A DNA stretch of 64,000 nt from Chloroflexota bacterium. Lineage in GTDB: Bacteria > Chloroflexota > Dormibacteria > Aeolococcales > Aeolococcaceae. Made by a program: the position numbers and the translations under genes. Under the pieces are notes generated by a model. That model ran no database searches. It worked only from the letters and a program-made list of their open reading frames with translations, and was not told where the DNA came from. The stretch lies in assembly GCA_005880985.1 (NCBI GenBank), contig VBIQ01000005.1:1-64000 (forward strand). The letters are read 5' to 3'. Shown here piece after piece: positions 1 through 8,059 of the stretch; position 1 is the stretch's first letter; each line of letters opens with the position of its first letter.

Positions 1-1
1 T

Positions 2-1507
2 GCCGACCTCGACCCCTCGCTGACCGACAAGGCCAGGATCCTCCTCCACCGCTTCCCCGACCTGAGCAGCGAGGCGCAGCTGCAATCCAAGCTGCGCTCC
101 GCCATCGACGACGGTCTCCGGCCCACCGGGCTCAGCTTCGCGAAGGATGTGCAGCCCTGGCTGGCCTCGCAGCTCGCGGCGGTGGCAAGCATCGACGGCG
201 GTGACAACTCCGCCTTCCTGCTCTCCAGCAAGGACGACGGCGCCGCGCGCGCCGCACTGACCAGGCTGCGGACGGGTCCCGAGGGACAGAAGTACGGATG
301 GTCCGACAGCGACGACCACGGGGTCACCATCAGCAGCGGCAAGCCGACGACCACCAGCAGCACCCAACCGCTGGTCTACACGCTCGTCGACCACGTGGTC
401 GTCATCGGCACCAGCACCGCCGCCGTCGCCGAGGTGATCGACACGGCCCAGGGGCGGCGCGCCGCCCTGCCCAGCAACGCCCGGTTCGCGGGGACGATGA
501 GCCTGCTGCCCTCGAACCGCCTCGGCTTCGTCTATCTCGACGGCCCTGCCCTGGCGCGCAAGCTCCGCTCCTCCGCAGGCCTGAGCAGCGCCGACCAGTC
601 ACCCGGCCTGGCGCAGGCGCTGTCCGAGCTCGACGCGGTGCGCGGGCTCGCCGCGGCGGTGACGGCGGAGAGCAGCAGCGTCACCGCCGACACCGTCGTC
701 AACCTCGACCCCGCCAAGCTCACCAGCGACACCCGCCGCCAGCTTTCCGCCGTGCCGCGCCAGAACGCCGCCCTCGGCTTCGTGCCCGCGCGCGCCTACG
801 GCTTCATCGCATTCCCCGGCGTGCAGGCCGCCGGCAAGGCACTCTCCTCCTATCTCGACACCGCCGATCAGAGCACCCGGCAGTCGGTGGACCGGCTCGG
901 GCTCACCGGGCCACAGGGCGTCCTCGCCCACCTCACCGGCGACGCCGCCATCGAGGTGGGACCGGGTGCCGCCAGATACCCCCGAGGCGCCCTGCTGGTG
1001 GGGACCGACGACGAGACGGGAATGCGCGCCTTCCTCTCTCAGACCGTCGGCCTCGCGGCCGCCGGCGCAAGCGGGGCCGGTGCGACGGGCTCGCCAGCGG
1101 TCGCTCCCCACTCCGAGACGTATCGCGGCGTGAGCATCACCTCGGTGACGGTGGCCGGGCTGAGCGGCGCCGGAGTCGAGCCCGCCTACGCGGTCACCGG
1201 TGGCATGGCCATCGTCGCCTCGTCCCCCGACGAGGTGAAGGCGGCGATCGACGCCCACACCGGCGGCGGCATCACCTCGGCGGCGGACTTTCAGGCCGCC
1301 GGCCGCGCCGCGGGGACCCAGGACCCCTTTCTGTATCTCAATATCGCGGCCACGGTCGGAGCGGTGCGGCAGGGACTGCCCCTCGAATCGCTGGGGAGCT
1401 TCGATCGACAGGTGGCGCCCAACCTGGCACCGCTGCGCGCCGTGATGGTCGCCGGCGGCGCTGCTCCGGATCGCCTCAGCGCCCGCCTGGTGCTGCTGAC
1501 CCGCTGA
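2..1507 (+). CDS. DUF3352 family protein, 5' end outside window
   Basis: The reading frame is open from the first bases of the window, so the N-terminus lies upstream and about 501 residues are visible. The text begins with a helical segment (ADLDPSLTDKARILL) and runs into DVQPWLASQLAAV. This matches the DUF3352 pattern of a helical lead followed by a 'PWLG..vAvav'-like strand. The rest alternates Ala/Gly/Ser-rich helices with short strands and ends in LSARLVLLTR. DUF3352 proteins are usually secreted or membrane-anchored and their function is unknown; any anchor would be in the missing part. No catalytic motif is seen. The stop is at 1505-1507, followed by 121 bases without a gene. The family call is moderately sure, the function is not known. 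Confidence 0.7.
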   Translation, partial: ADLDPSLTDKARILLHRFPDLSSEAQLQSKLRSAIDDGLRPTGLSFAKDVQPWLASQLAAVASIDGGDNSAFLLSSKDDGAARAALTRLRTGPEGQKYGWSDSDDHGVTISSGKPTTTSSTQPLVYTLVDHVVVIGTSTAAVAEVIDTAQGRRAALPSNARFAGTMSLLPSNRLGFVYLDGPALARKLRSSAGLSSADQSPGLAQALSELDAVRGLAAAVTAESSSVTADTVVNLDPAKLTSDTRRQLSAVPRQNAALGFVPARAYGFIAFPGVQAAGKALSSYLDTADQSTRQSVDRLGLTGPQGVLAHLTGDAAIEVGPGAARYPRGALLVGTDDETGMRAFLSQTVGLAAAGASGAGATGSPAVAPHSETYRGVSITSVTVAGLSGAGVEPAYAVTGGMAIVASSPDEVKAAIDAHTGGGITSAADFQAAGRAAGTQDPFLYLNIAATVGAVRQGLPLESLGSFDRQVAPNLAPLRAVMVAGGAAPDRLSARLVLLTR

Positions 1508-1628
1508 GCGCCTGCCTGCCCGCCGGCGGCCGCAAGCCCTGCCGGCCGTCAGTGGGAGCACGTTCCCGCGTTGTCAAGGACAAGCACGGGCCCACCGCAG
1601 CCCAGGGCCCTAGAAGGGAGACGTTGAC

Positions 1629-2009
1629 ATGCGCCTGATCACCGGCCTCGTCGCAGGTTTGCTGCTGGCGGGTGGGGTCGCCTTCGCCGCCGAGGGGCAT
1701 GGCGGCAGCCGTCCGGCGGGAACCCAGCTCACGGTCACCTCGACCGAGAGCGCGTCGTCCACCAGTTCCGAGGAGACGTCGCGGAGCACCCGCGGCGAGT
1801 CGAGTGAGACCAGCAAGTCCGCTGAGACCGGCGAGAGCAGCGAGTCCACCGAGACCGCCGACTCCGCGACGGCCGCCCATCCGGGCTCGACGAAATCAGG
1901 CAGCTCGCAGGGCAACTCGTCGGCGGCTCACAACTGCCCGCACGGCAGCGCGTCCGACCGCGACGCGCACGGCGATTGTGTCAGTGCGGCGGCGCGGGGG
2001 AAGCACTAG
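1629..2009 (+). CDS. Small secreted Ser/Thr/Glu-rich protein
   Basis: This 126-residue protein starts with a clear signal peptide (MRLITGLVAGLLLAGGVAFAAE). A long low-complexity stretch of SSE/SET/STE units follows, and the C-terminus is His/Cys-containing (NCPHGSASDRDAHGDC). The ATG has a good ribosome binding site (AGAAGGGAG about 8 bases upstream). No enzymatic domain is visible. The low-complexity body looks like an extended, possibly glycosylated surface spacer. Its layout resembles the protein at 47516-47989. Its last 29 bases overlap the opposing gene at 1981-2283. The function is unknown. Confidence 0.65.
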   Translation: MRLITGLVAGLLLAGGVAFAAEGHGGSRPAGTQLTVTSTESASSTSSEETSRSTRGESSETSKSAETGESSESTETADSATAAHPGSTKSGSSQGNSSAAHNCPHGSASDRDAHGDCVSAAARGKH

Positions 2010-2283
2010 GGAGGCTGAGCGAGAGGACGTCGCGGCCCGGTTCCGCTCGCAGCCTGGGCTCGTCGTCCGCCCGCAGTCCGGATTCGTCGTCCTCGCCGAG
2101 AGCGGTGAGAATCGCGCCCAGCGCTCGCTGAGCGGCCTCCAAGCCGGCGCACAGCTCCTCGATGATCGCCCCCTGTTGCTCGGGGCGGCCGAAGCGCATC
2201 AGCCCCCGGGCATTCTGGTTGGCGACCTCGAGGGTCCGATATGCCTGGCGAGCTTCCTTGGCCCAGCTGGGCCGATCCGGCAT
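1981..2283 (-). CDS. Small helical hypothetical protein
   Basis: This is a 100-residue protein of unknown function. I chose the ATG at 2283 because GGAG lies 7 bases upstream. Residues 1-75 are predicted helical with a reasonable amphipathic pattern (SWAKEARQAYRTLEVANQNA, then EELCAGLEAAQRALGAILTAL). The remaining tail is Asp/Arg/Pro-rich and looks disordered. The tail-coding part overlaps the 3' end of the opposing secreted-protein gene. The real C-terminus might differ if the overlap is an artefact, but the helical half reads like a genuine protein. No family is recognised. Confidence 0.5.
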   Translation of the reverse strand: MPDRPSWAKEARQAYRTLEVANQNARGLMRFGRPEQQGAIIEELCAGLEAAQRALGAILTALGEDDESGLRADDEPRLRAEPGRDVLSLSLPSASPAPPH

Positions 2284-2344
2284 TGCGTTCACTCCGCGAG
2301 CGCGAGACCAAACGCGCTTCACCCGGCCTTCAGCATAGGACTTT

Positions 2345-3814
2345 CTAAGGCGACGCGGTCGGCGGTATCCGGCGCAACCGCAGGCTTTCGCGGACGAGGC
2401 GGAGCTCTTCGCGGCTGACCCCGCCGGTGATCAGCATCGCGGCGACGTACGCCACCGCCGCGGCCGGCACCGCCGCCGCCGCGTGGTGGCGCAGCCCGAA
2501 GGTGACCGCGGCGCACACCAGGCCGCTCACGGCGATGGGCAGACTCGGCCGCCACCACGGCAACGCCCCCAGGTATCGCGCCAGCGCCGCATAGCCGATG
2601 GCAAAGAGGAAGACCTCGGTGAGCAGCGTCGCCCAGGACGAAGCGAGGTAGCCCTGGTCGTGAGGGAAGAGCGGGATCAACACCACGTTGAGGACCACAT
2701 TGACGACAACGGACAGGCCGGTGAGCAGGGCGAAGACCAGCTGCCGGTCCATGGCGCCGAGAGCGTAGATGAAGGAGTTGTTGACGAAGACCAGCAGCAG
2801 GGCGATGCCGAGCACCCGAAGCGACGCCGTGGTCGCGGTGTGGTACGAGGCCCGGTAGGCGATGTCGACGATGGTGGGGGCGAGGATGGCGGTGCCGATC
2901 GCCAGCGGCATGCCCAGCGCCGCCAGCAACCGGTAGGCGCGGGTGTAGGCGGCTCGCATCGGACCGCGGCCCTGGAGATGAATGACGCTCAGCACGGGAA
3001 AGACCACGCTCATCACCGCCTGAGGCACGAAGGAGAGTCCCTCGAGGAACTTGTACGCGGCGCTGTAGAAGCCGACCTGGGCGTCGCCCCGCATCCGGAA
3101 GAGGATGACGGTGTCGATCTTGAAGTAGACGGTACTGAGCACGAAGGCGAGGGCGAACGGCAGGCCGCTGCCGAGCAGCCGGCGCAGCGCCGCCGGCTCC
3201 CAGCGCAACCGGAGCGGGGTGTAGCGGCGTCGCACCACCAGGGCGCTGAAGATGACAGTGAAGGCATAGGACGCGGAGTAGGCCCAGATGTAGAAGGCGA
3301 TGCCGCCGCCGACGTGGGCGGCGACCTCGGTGACCGCCAGCAGCACGCTGGTCTCGCCGGCGATGGCGATCACCTCGAAGCCAAGCTCCCCTCGGGCGTA
3401 GAACGACGAGCGAAGCACGTTGGCGAGCGAGGTGACCACCAACAGGGCGAAGACCGCCGGGACCAGATACAGCAGTTGATGGGCGAGCAGCGCCGTGCTC
3501 GCCGCCAGCAGCCCACCCCCGATGGCGGCGAGTGGCAGCTTGGCCGCAAGGGTCAAGGCGAGGTAGTCGCCAAGCTGGTCGGGCCGACGCGACGCCTCGC
3601 GCACGTAGACCACCTGGAGGCCGAGGTCGGCCGCGATGCTGGCGATGTTGCTGAGGACGACGATGGTGGTGAAGTCGCCATAGCGGTTCTCGCCGAGGGC
3701 GTTGGTGGTGACGATCACCGCGATCAGCACCAGCACCTTGCTGAGCGAGCGGGCGACGAAGAGCAGAGCCGTGTTGCGCAGGGTTCGCCGCGCGAGGACT
3801 CCGCTGTCGGTCAC
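2345..3814 (-). CDS. Polysaccharide flippase, Wzx/MATE-like
   Basis: This 489-residue integral membrane protein has about 12-14 hydrophobic segments. The N-terminus (LARRTLRNTALLFVARSLSK) and the following 'GENRYGDF..' stretch fit the Wzx/RfbX oligosaccharide flippase family of the MOP superfamily. These proteins move lipid-linked glycans across the cytoplasmic membrane. I chose the GTG at 3814: a TAGCCT box lies 7 bases upstream on this strand, as expected for a leaderless transcript. An ATG at 3841 would overlap the divergent trpS start. No polymerase or ligase gene is adjacent, so the substrate cannot be inferred; glycosyltransferases occur elsewhere in the window. Confidence 0.8.
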   Translation of the reverse strand: MTDSGVLARRTLRNTALLFVARSLSKVLVLIAVIVTTNALGENRYGDFTTIVVLSNIASIAADLGLQVVYVREASRRPDQLGDYLALTLAAKLPLAAIGGGLLAASTALLAHQLLYLVPAVFALLVVTSLANVLRSSFYARGELGFEVIAIAGETSVLLAVTEVAAHVGGGIAFYIWAYSASYAFTVIFSALVVRRRYTPLRLRWEPAALRRLLGSGLPFALAFVLSTVYFKIDTVILFRMRGDAQVGFYSAAYKFLEGLSFVPQAVMSVVFPVLSVIHLQGRGPMRAAYTRAYRLLAALGMPLAIGTAILAPTIVDIAYRASYHTATTASLRVLGIALLLVFVNNSFIYALGAMDRQLVFALLTGLSVVVNVVLNVVLIPLFPHDQGYLASSWATLLTEVFLFAIGYAALARYLGALPWWRPSLPIAVSGLVCAAVTFGLRHHAAAAVPAAAVAYVAAMLITGGVSREELRLVRESLRLRRIPPTASP

Positions 3815-3821
3815 GCGCGGA

Positions 3822-3831
3822 AGGCTACACT
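3822..3831. promoter_or_regulatory. Overlapping divergent -10 boxes of flippase and trpS
   Basis: The ten bases AGGCTACACT contain two -10-like hexamers: TACACT on the plus strand (3826-3831), 8 bases before the trpS ATG, and TAGCCT on the minus strand (3822-3827), 7 bases before the flippase GTG. They share the central TA. No convincing -35 is seen for either. Both transcripts would be leaderless. Confidence 0.5.
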
Positions 3832-3839
3832 GGCCGGCC

Positions 3840-4850
3840 ATGTCCTCCCCCGGCCCGCAGCCGGGCCGGCGGCTGCGCATTCTGAGCGGCATGCAGCCCA
3901 CCGGCCGGCTCCACATCGGCAACTACCTCGGAGCGCTGCGCAACTGGGTCCGGCTGCAGGACGACTACGACTGCTTCTACTGCATCGTCGACTACCACGC
4001 CCTGACAACGGTCACCGATCCCGCCGCGCTACGGCCCGCGGTCGAGGACTGCGCTCTCGACTGGCTGGCGGCGAGGCTGGACCCGGAGCGCAGCGTGATC
4101 TTCCTTCAGTCCGATGTCCCTGAGGTGGCGGAGCTGCACCTGCTCCTCTCCATGACCACCCCGCTGAGCTGGCTGGAGCGGGTGCCGTCGTTCAAGGAGA
4201 AGGCAGACGAGCACCCCGACAACGTCAACTACGGGCTGCTCGGCTATCCCGTGCTCCAGGCCGCAGACATTCTTCTCTATGCCGGTGAGCGGGTTCCGGT
4301 CGGTGAGGACCAGCTTCCCCACCTCGAGCTCACGCGCGAGATCGCACGGCGCTTCAACCACCGCTACCGGCCGGTGCTGGTGGAGCCGCAGCCGATCATC
4401 AGCGACACGCCGCGGGTGATGGGCACCGACGGCGTCAGCAAGATGAGCAAGAGCCGGGGCAACGCGATCCTGATGAGCGCCGAGCCCGACGAGCTGTTGC
4501 GGGTGGTGAGCACGATGGTCACCGACGTCCTGCGCCCTCGACGCAGCGATCCCGGCCATCCCGAGAGCTGCAACGTGTGCCAGCTCCACCGCATCTTCTC
4601 CCCCGATCGCTACTCGGAGATCTGGGAGGGCGAGCGCACCGCGCGAACCGGCTGCGTCGACACCAAGAAGGCGCTGGCGGTGGCGGTGGCGGAGTACTTC
4701 GCGCCCGTGCGGGAGCGACGCCATGAGCTCGAGGCTCGGCCCGGGGCGGTGTGGGAGATCCTCGCAGAGGGCGCCGCGCGCGCCCGCGTCACAGCGCGCG
4801 AAACCATCGCCGCGGTGCGCGACGCGATGGGGCTCGGCGCGGCCGGCTGA
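3840..4850 (+). CDS. trpS: Tryptophanyl-tRNA synthetase
   Basis: TrpRS charges tRNA-Trp with tryptophan at the expense of ATP in the cytoplasm. The protein has 336 residues, the usual size for bacterial TrpRS. The class I signature PTGRLHIGN is at residues 20-28 and the KMSKS loop is near residue 201 (KMSKSRGNAI). The tRNA-synthetase core and C-terminal helices appear intact. The ATG at 3840 is 8 bases after a TACACT box, so the mRNA may be leaderless; there is no Shine-Dalgarno sequence. The gene is divergent from the flippase and ends before a strong hairpin shared with the opposing gene. The assignment is secure. Confidence 0.97.
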   Translation: MSSPGPQPGRRLRILSGMQPTGRLHIGNYLGALRNWVRLQDDYDCFYCIVDYHALTTVTDPAALRPAVEDCALDWLAARLDPERSVIFLQSDVPEVAELHLLLSMTTPLSWLERVPSFKEKADEHPDNVNYGLLGYPVLQAADILLYAGERVPVGEDQLPHLELTREIARRFNHRYRPVLVEPQPIISDTPRVMGTDGVSKMSKSRGNAILMSAEPDELLRVVSTMVTDVLRPRRSDPGHPESCNVCQLHRIFSPDRYSEIWEGERTARTGCVDTKKALAVAVAEYFAPVRERRHELEARPGAVWEILAEGAARARVTARETIAAVRDAMGLGAAG

Positions 4851-4875
4851 GGGCCCGGCCAACCGAACCGGGCCC
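4851..4875. terminator. Bidirectional terminator hairpin
   Basis: GGGCCCGG at 4851-4858 pairs perfectly with CCGGGCCC at 4868-4875 around a 9-base loop. It sits between the convergent trpS and the surface-protein gene and can serve both. There is no long T-run, which is common in GC-rich genomes. Confidence 0.6.
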
Positions 4876-4882
4876 CCGCTGC

Positions 4883-7800
4883 TCAGGTGGCGATCTGGCT
4901 GTGCTGCGCCAGGCCCACCATGGGAGCGTTCAGACGGCGACCGCCCATGCTGCCCTGGAAGGGCGCATCTCCGAAAGCGAAGACGCCACCGTCTCTACCG
5001 TCGAGCCAGTAGCCACCGCTATCGACGGTAGCCGCCATTCCGACCATCGATGCGTTGAGGTGCTGGCCACCCATGCTCCCCTGGAACCGCGCGCTGCCGA
5101 AACTGAAGACGCCGCCGTCGACGGCGTCGAGCCAGTAGCCGCCCCCGCCCGGGGTGCCGGCAATGCCGACGACCGCGGCGTTGAGGTGGGTGCCACCCAT
5201 GCTACCGGCGAACTGCGCGCTGCCGAAGGCGTACACGCCACCATCGGCTCCAACCAGCCAGTAGCCGCCACCGTCAGGGCTCGCGGCGATGCCGACGATC
5301 GGGGCATTGATGTGCCTGCCCGCCATGCTGCCGAAGAAGCGCGCATTCCCGAATGCGGAGACGCCTCCATCGGCGGCGACCAGCCAGTAACCACCGCCGT
5401 CGGGCGTCACCGCAATGCCGACGATCGGCGCGTTGAGGTGCCTGCCCCCCATGCTGCCGAAGAAGCCCGCGCTACCGAAGGTGAAGACACCCCCATCGGC
5501 CCCCGCCAGCCAGTACCCGTCCCCGAAGGATGTCGCCGCGATGCCGACGACCGGCGCCTGGAGGTGACTGCCCCCCATGCTGCCGAAGAAGCCCGCGCTG
5601 CCGAAGGTGAAGACGCCACCGTCCGCCCCCGCCAGCCAGTAGCCGGGCGGCGGGGCCATGCCACAGCACGGTGGCGGCGGGCCGGGGGTGGGAGTCGGAG
5701 TGGGAGTCGGGGTCGGGGTCGGGGTCGGGGTTCCGGCGGGGATCATGTCGTAGGGCGCGGTGGAGTCGATCACGTTGAAGATCTCGGTGCCGTCCGACGC
5801 CGGACCGGGCTGAGTCGCGGACAGCCCGGTGACGCTGTCGAGCGTGCTGGTGGGTGCGTTGCCCACGTCGGCCACCGGAACGTGAATGGTGATGGTCCCC
5901 GGCGCCGTAGCGGTATAGCTTCCGGTGGCCGAATGGCCACTGGGCGGATAGGCGAGGAATTTGCCGTGTGATGTCGAGAGCGTCGCGGTGGTGCCGTCGT
6001 AGAAGGTGGGGGCCCCTCCTCCGTCCGATTCCATGGCGGCGAAGAAGACCTGTCCCTGGTTGTCGGTGGTGGGACTGGGGTTGGGCAGCTCCCAGCGCGT
6101 CAGCCAGACGCCGTTGCCACCGCCCTGGGAGACCGAGAGACTGGTGAGGTCCTTGACCTTCATCGTCACCGTGTACATGCCAGCTGCATCGGGTCCCTGC
6201 ATCGAGGAGTCGAGAACCGTCAGATTGTTCGGGGCCGCGGTCTCCGCTCCGTTGCCGGCGAAGAACGCGGCCGCTGAGCCCGGAGCGCTGCCGAAGGCCG
6301 GTACGGGGCCACTCACGTCGCCACCGAAGAGGCTCGGGCCGCCCACCTGGCGGGCAAAATCGATGACCGGTGACGTCTCCCCGCCGTTGAAGTTGGTGTT
6401 GGCACCGTCGGACCACACCACCTCTGCAGCGCCGTCGGGTCCGACCGCGATGCTGAGGAAATCGAGCAGTCCGCGGTCACCCCCCGTGCTGCAGCTGAGA
6501 CCCATGGTGCAGACCGAGCCGAAATGGTTCGGATACTCGGTGATCTTGGTGGTGGTGAAGGTGGGCGTGGCGTTGGGCGTCCCCGCGAGGGTCACCGCAT
6601 CGAGCGTCTGCGCCATGTACACGTTCCAGCTGCCGTTGATGTTCCCCGGAGCGCAGTGGTCGGGGCAGGCGCCGATGGTCGGCGTCCCGTACCAGGCGAG
6701 ATCCATATGGCCCGGCGACCCGGCCACCAGCGTGGGGAAGACGTTCATGGGCAGGAAGCTGGGCACTTGGTCGCTGACGTTGATGGGACTGCTCCAGGTG
6801 GCACCGTGGTCGGTCGAGGTGGCCATGTAGATCTTGCTGGGGCCCGCGTTCTGACCACTGGCATCGACTGGCGCCTGCGACCAGGCGATGTAGATGTTGC
6901 CGGCGAGGTCGATCGCCATGGGGCTGAAGTCCTGTCCAACTGTCACCGTGCTGTTCAGTGTGGTGGCGTCGGGATGCGAGAAGAACGCGGTATGGCTCTC
7001 GCATGGTCCGACAGCGTTGTACGGCTTGCAGAGCGACACGCTGCTCGGCGGTATCGGCAGCGCGAAGTTGCTGCTGAAGCCGCCCGGGAAGCGGTCGACG
7101 ACAATCGCGTTGTCATTGCCGTTGCCGTCGATGCCGCCGACAATGGCGCCGGTGTTGTCCGTGTACCCGGTGTGGACGATGTAGAGGTCGCCGCTGCTCT
7201 GGTCGACGACGGTGCCGCCGACGATCCCGTCCGGCTCGATCTGCTGCGCGGGCAGCGGTGAGAAGAATTGCCCCTGGGCGGCCGAGCCCGAGGTCTGGGT
7301 GAGCTCGAGCAGGTTGCTTCCCGCCTGCCCGAGCCCGCAGTTGACCGTGCACTGGTTGGTCTGGTCAACGGTCATGTACTCGCGCCCGGTGGTCAGCGGG
7401 TCACCGAACGTCGACAGCCAGGGACGGTCGACGCCGACGGCATTGGCGGAGTTGCAGGTGCCGAAGAACGTCTTGCCCCCATCGGTGGAGAGGCTGGCGC
7501 TGACGTTGGTCAACCCCTGCAGGTCGGCGAAGTAGAGGTTCCCAGCCGTGTCGTTGACGATGCTGGTGTCGCCGCCGCCAGCGCAGGTGGTGGCCGGCTT
7601 GCCCACCGGCGGCTGCTCGGCGCCGACGAGGTGGAAGGTCTGGCCGCCGTCGCTCGACTTCCAGATGAAGCTGGCCGTGGTGGAGAAGCCGAAGGGCGCG
7701 CTGACGTAGATGTCGTGCTGCCCGGCGGCGTTGGTCAAGGGCGAGATGGAGATGCTCGGCTCGCCGTCGACCCGCTGGTGGTCGACCACCGTGGCGTGGC

Positions 7801-7909
7801 CGAAGGTGGGGGAAGCGGCGGCGGCAGTGGGCCGCGGTGCGCCGCTCAGCAGCATCGGCAGCGCCAGGGCCGCCGCCAGGGGAACGACGAGAGCTCGGCG
7901 CGTGGTCAC
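4883..7909 (-). CDS. Secreted Asp-box (BNR/sialidase-like) protein with six C-terminal repeats
   Basis: This is a 1008-residue exported protein. The GTG start at 7909 has AGGAGG upstream and opens a signal peptide (RRALVVPLAAALALPMLLSG). The N-terminal ~700 residues look like a beta-propeller: Asp-box motifs are visible as SSDGGQTF (about 85-92), STDGGKTF (about 141-148) and STDHGATW. Such motifs occur in sialidases and in non-enzymatic propellers; sialidase catalytic residues could not be confirmed. A Pro-Thr linker (about 722-745) leads to six ~42-residue repeats of the type GYWL.gaDGGVf.FGsA.F.GSMGG.hLnApvVGiA (about 752-1000), known from actinobacterial surface proteins. A surface or extracellular binding role is likely, with the ligand unknown. 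It ends against trpS across a shared terminator. Confidence 0.75.
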   Translation of the reverse strand: MTTRRALVVPLAAALALPMLLSGAPRPTAAAASPTFGHATVVDHQRVDGEPSISISPLTNAAGQHDIYVSAPFGFSTTASFIWKSSDGGQTFHLVGAEQPPVGKPATTCAGGGDTSIVNDTAGNLYFADLQGLTNVSASLSTDGGKTFFGTCNSANAVGVDRPWLSTFGDPLTTGREYMTVDQTNQCTVNCGLGQAGSNLLELTQTSGSAAQGQFFSPLPAQQIEPDGIVGGTVVDQSSGDLYIVHTGYTDNTGAIVGGIDGNGNDNAIVVDRFPGGFSSNFALPIPPSSVSLCKPYNAVGPCESHTAFFSHPDATTLNSTVTVGQDFSPMAIDLAGNIYIAWSQAPVDASGQNAGPSKIYMATSTDHGATWSSPINVSDQVPSFLPMNVFPTLVAGSPGHMDLAWYGTPTIGACPDHCAPGNINGSWNVYMAQTLDAVTLAGTPNATPTFTTTKITEYPNHFGSVCTMGLSCSTGGDRGLLDFLSIAVGPDGAAEVVWSDGANTNFNGGETSPVIDFARQVGGPSLFGGDVSGPVPAFGSAPGSAAAFFAGNGAETAAPNNLTVLDSSMQGPDAAGMYTVTMKVKDLTSLSVSQGGGNGVWLTRWELPNPSPTTDNQGQVFFAAMESDGGGAPTFYDGTTATLSTSHGKFLAYPPSGHSATGSYTATAPGTITIHVPVADVGNAPTSTLDSVTGLSATQPGPASDGTEIFNVIDSTAPYDMIPAGTPTPTPTPTPTPTPTPGPPPPCCGMAPPPGYWLAGADGGVFTFGSAGFFGSMGGSHLQAPVVGIAATSFGDGYWLAGADGGVFTFGSAGFFGSMGGRHLNAPIVGIAVTPDGGGYWLVAADGGVSAFGNARFFGSMAGRHINAPIVGIAASPDGGGYWLVGADGGVYAFGSAQFAGSMGGTHLNAAVVGIAGTPGGGGYWLDAVDGGVFSFGSARFQGSMGGQHLNASMVGMAATVDSGGYWLDGRDGGVFAFGDAPFQGSMGGRRLNAPMVGLAQHSQIAT
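4890..5650 (-). repeat. Six tandem ~126 bp coding repeats (GYWL-DGG-FGSMGG type)
   Basis: Six in-frame copies of a ~42-codon unit encode the C-terminus of the surface protein. They differ by scattered substitutions; the two nearest the Pro-Thr linker are the most alike. Next to them, at about 5688-5735, is a short GGAGTC/GGGGTC simple repeat encoding the Pro-Thr linker. Confidence 0.8.
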
Positions 7910-7967
7910 AGGGCCTCCTCCTGAGATATCGGCTCCACCCCATATAGAGCCCCTCTGCTCCATTCTT

Positions 7968-8002
7968 CTTGCATGCCAGCTTGCATGCCACCGCTTGCAA
8001 GC
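7968..8002. promoter_or_regulatory. CTTGCA repeat cluster, possible operator
   Basis: CTTGCATGCCA occurs at 7968-7978 and again at 7980-7990, a 12-base period. It is followed by the palindrome GCTTGCAAGC at 7993-8002. The cluster lies 60-95 bases upstream of the GTG of the Asp-box surface protein, in the 150-base gap before the next gene. The spacing suggests a multi-site regulator binding region; this is inference. Confidence 0.4.
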
Positions 8003-8059
8003 TGCGGCCGCGGGCCCCAGCCGGAGGCCCCCGCCCGTGGCGCGGCTGGGCGCGGCGGG

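Noticed and set aside
599-1561. Long open frames opposite or out of phase with clear genes (also near 2483-4123, 5472-6416 and 35501-38131)
   Set aside because: They mirror real genes, are rich in Arg/His/Gly or Arg/Pro strings, show no domains and vanish when the true frame is chosen. High GC lengthens such shadows.
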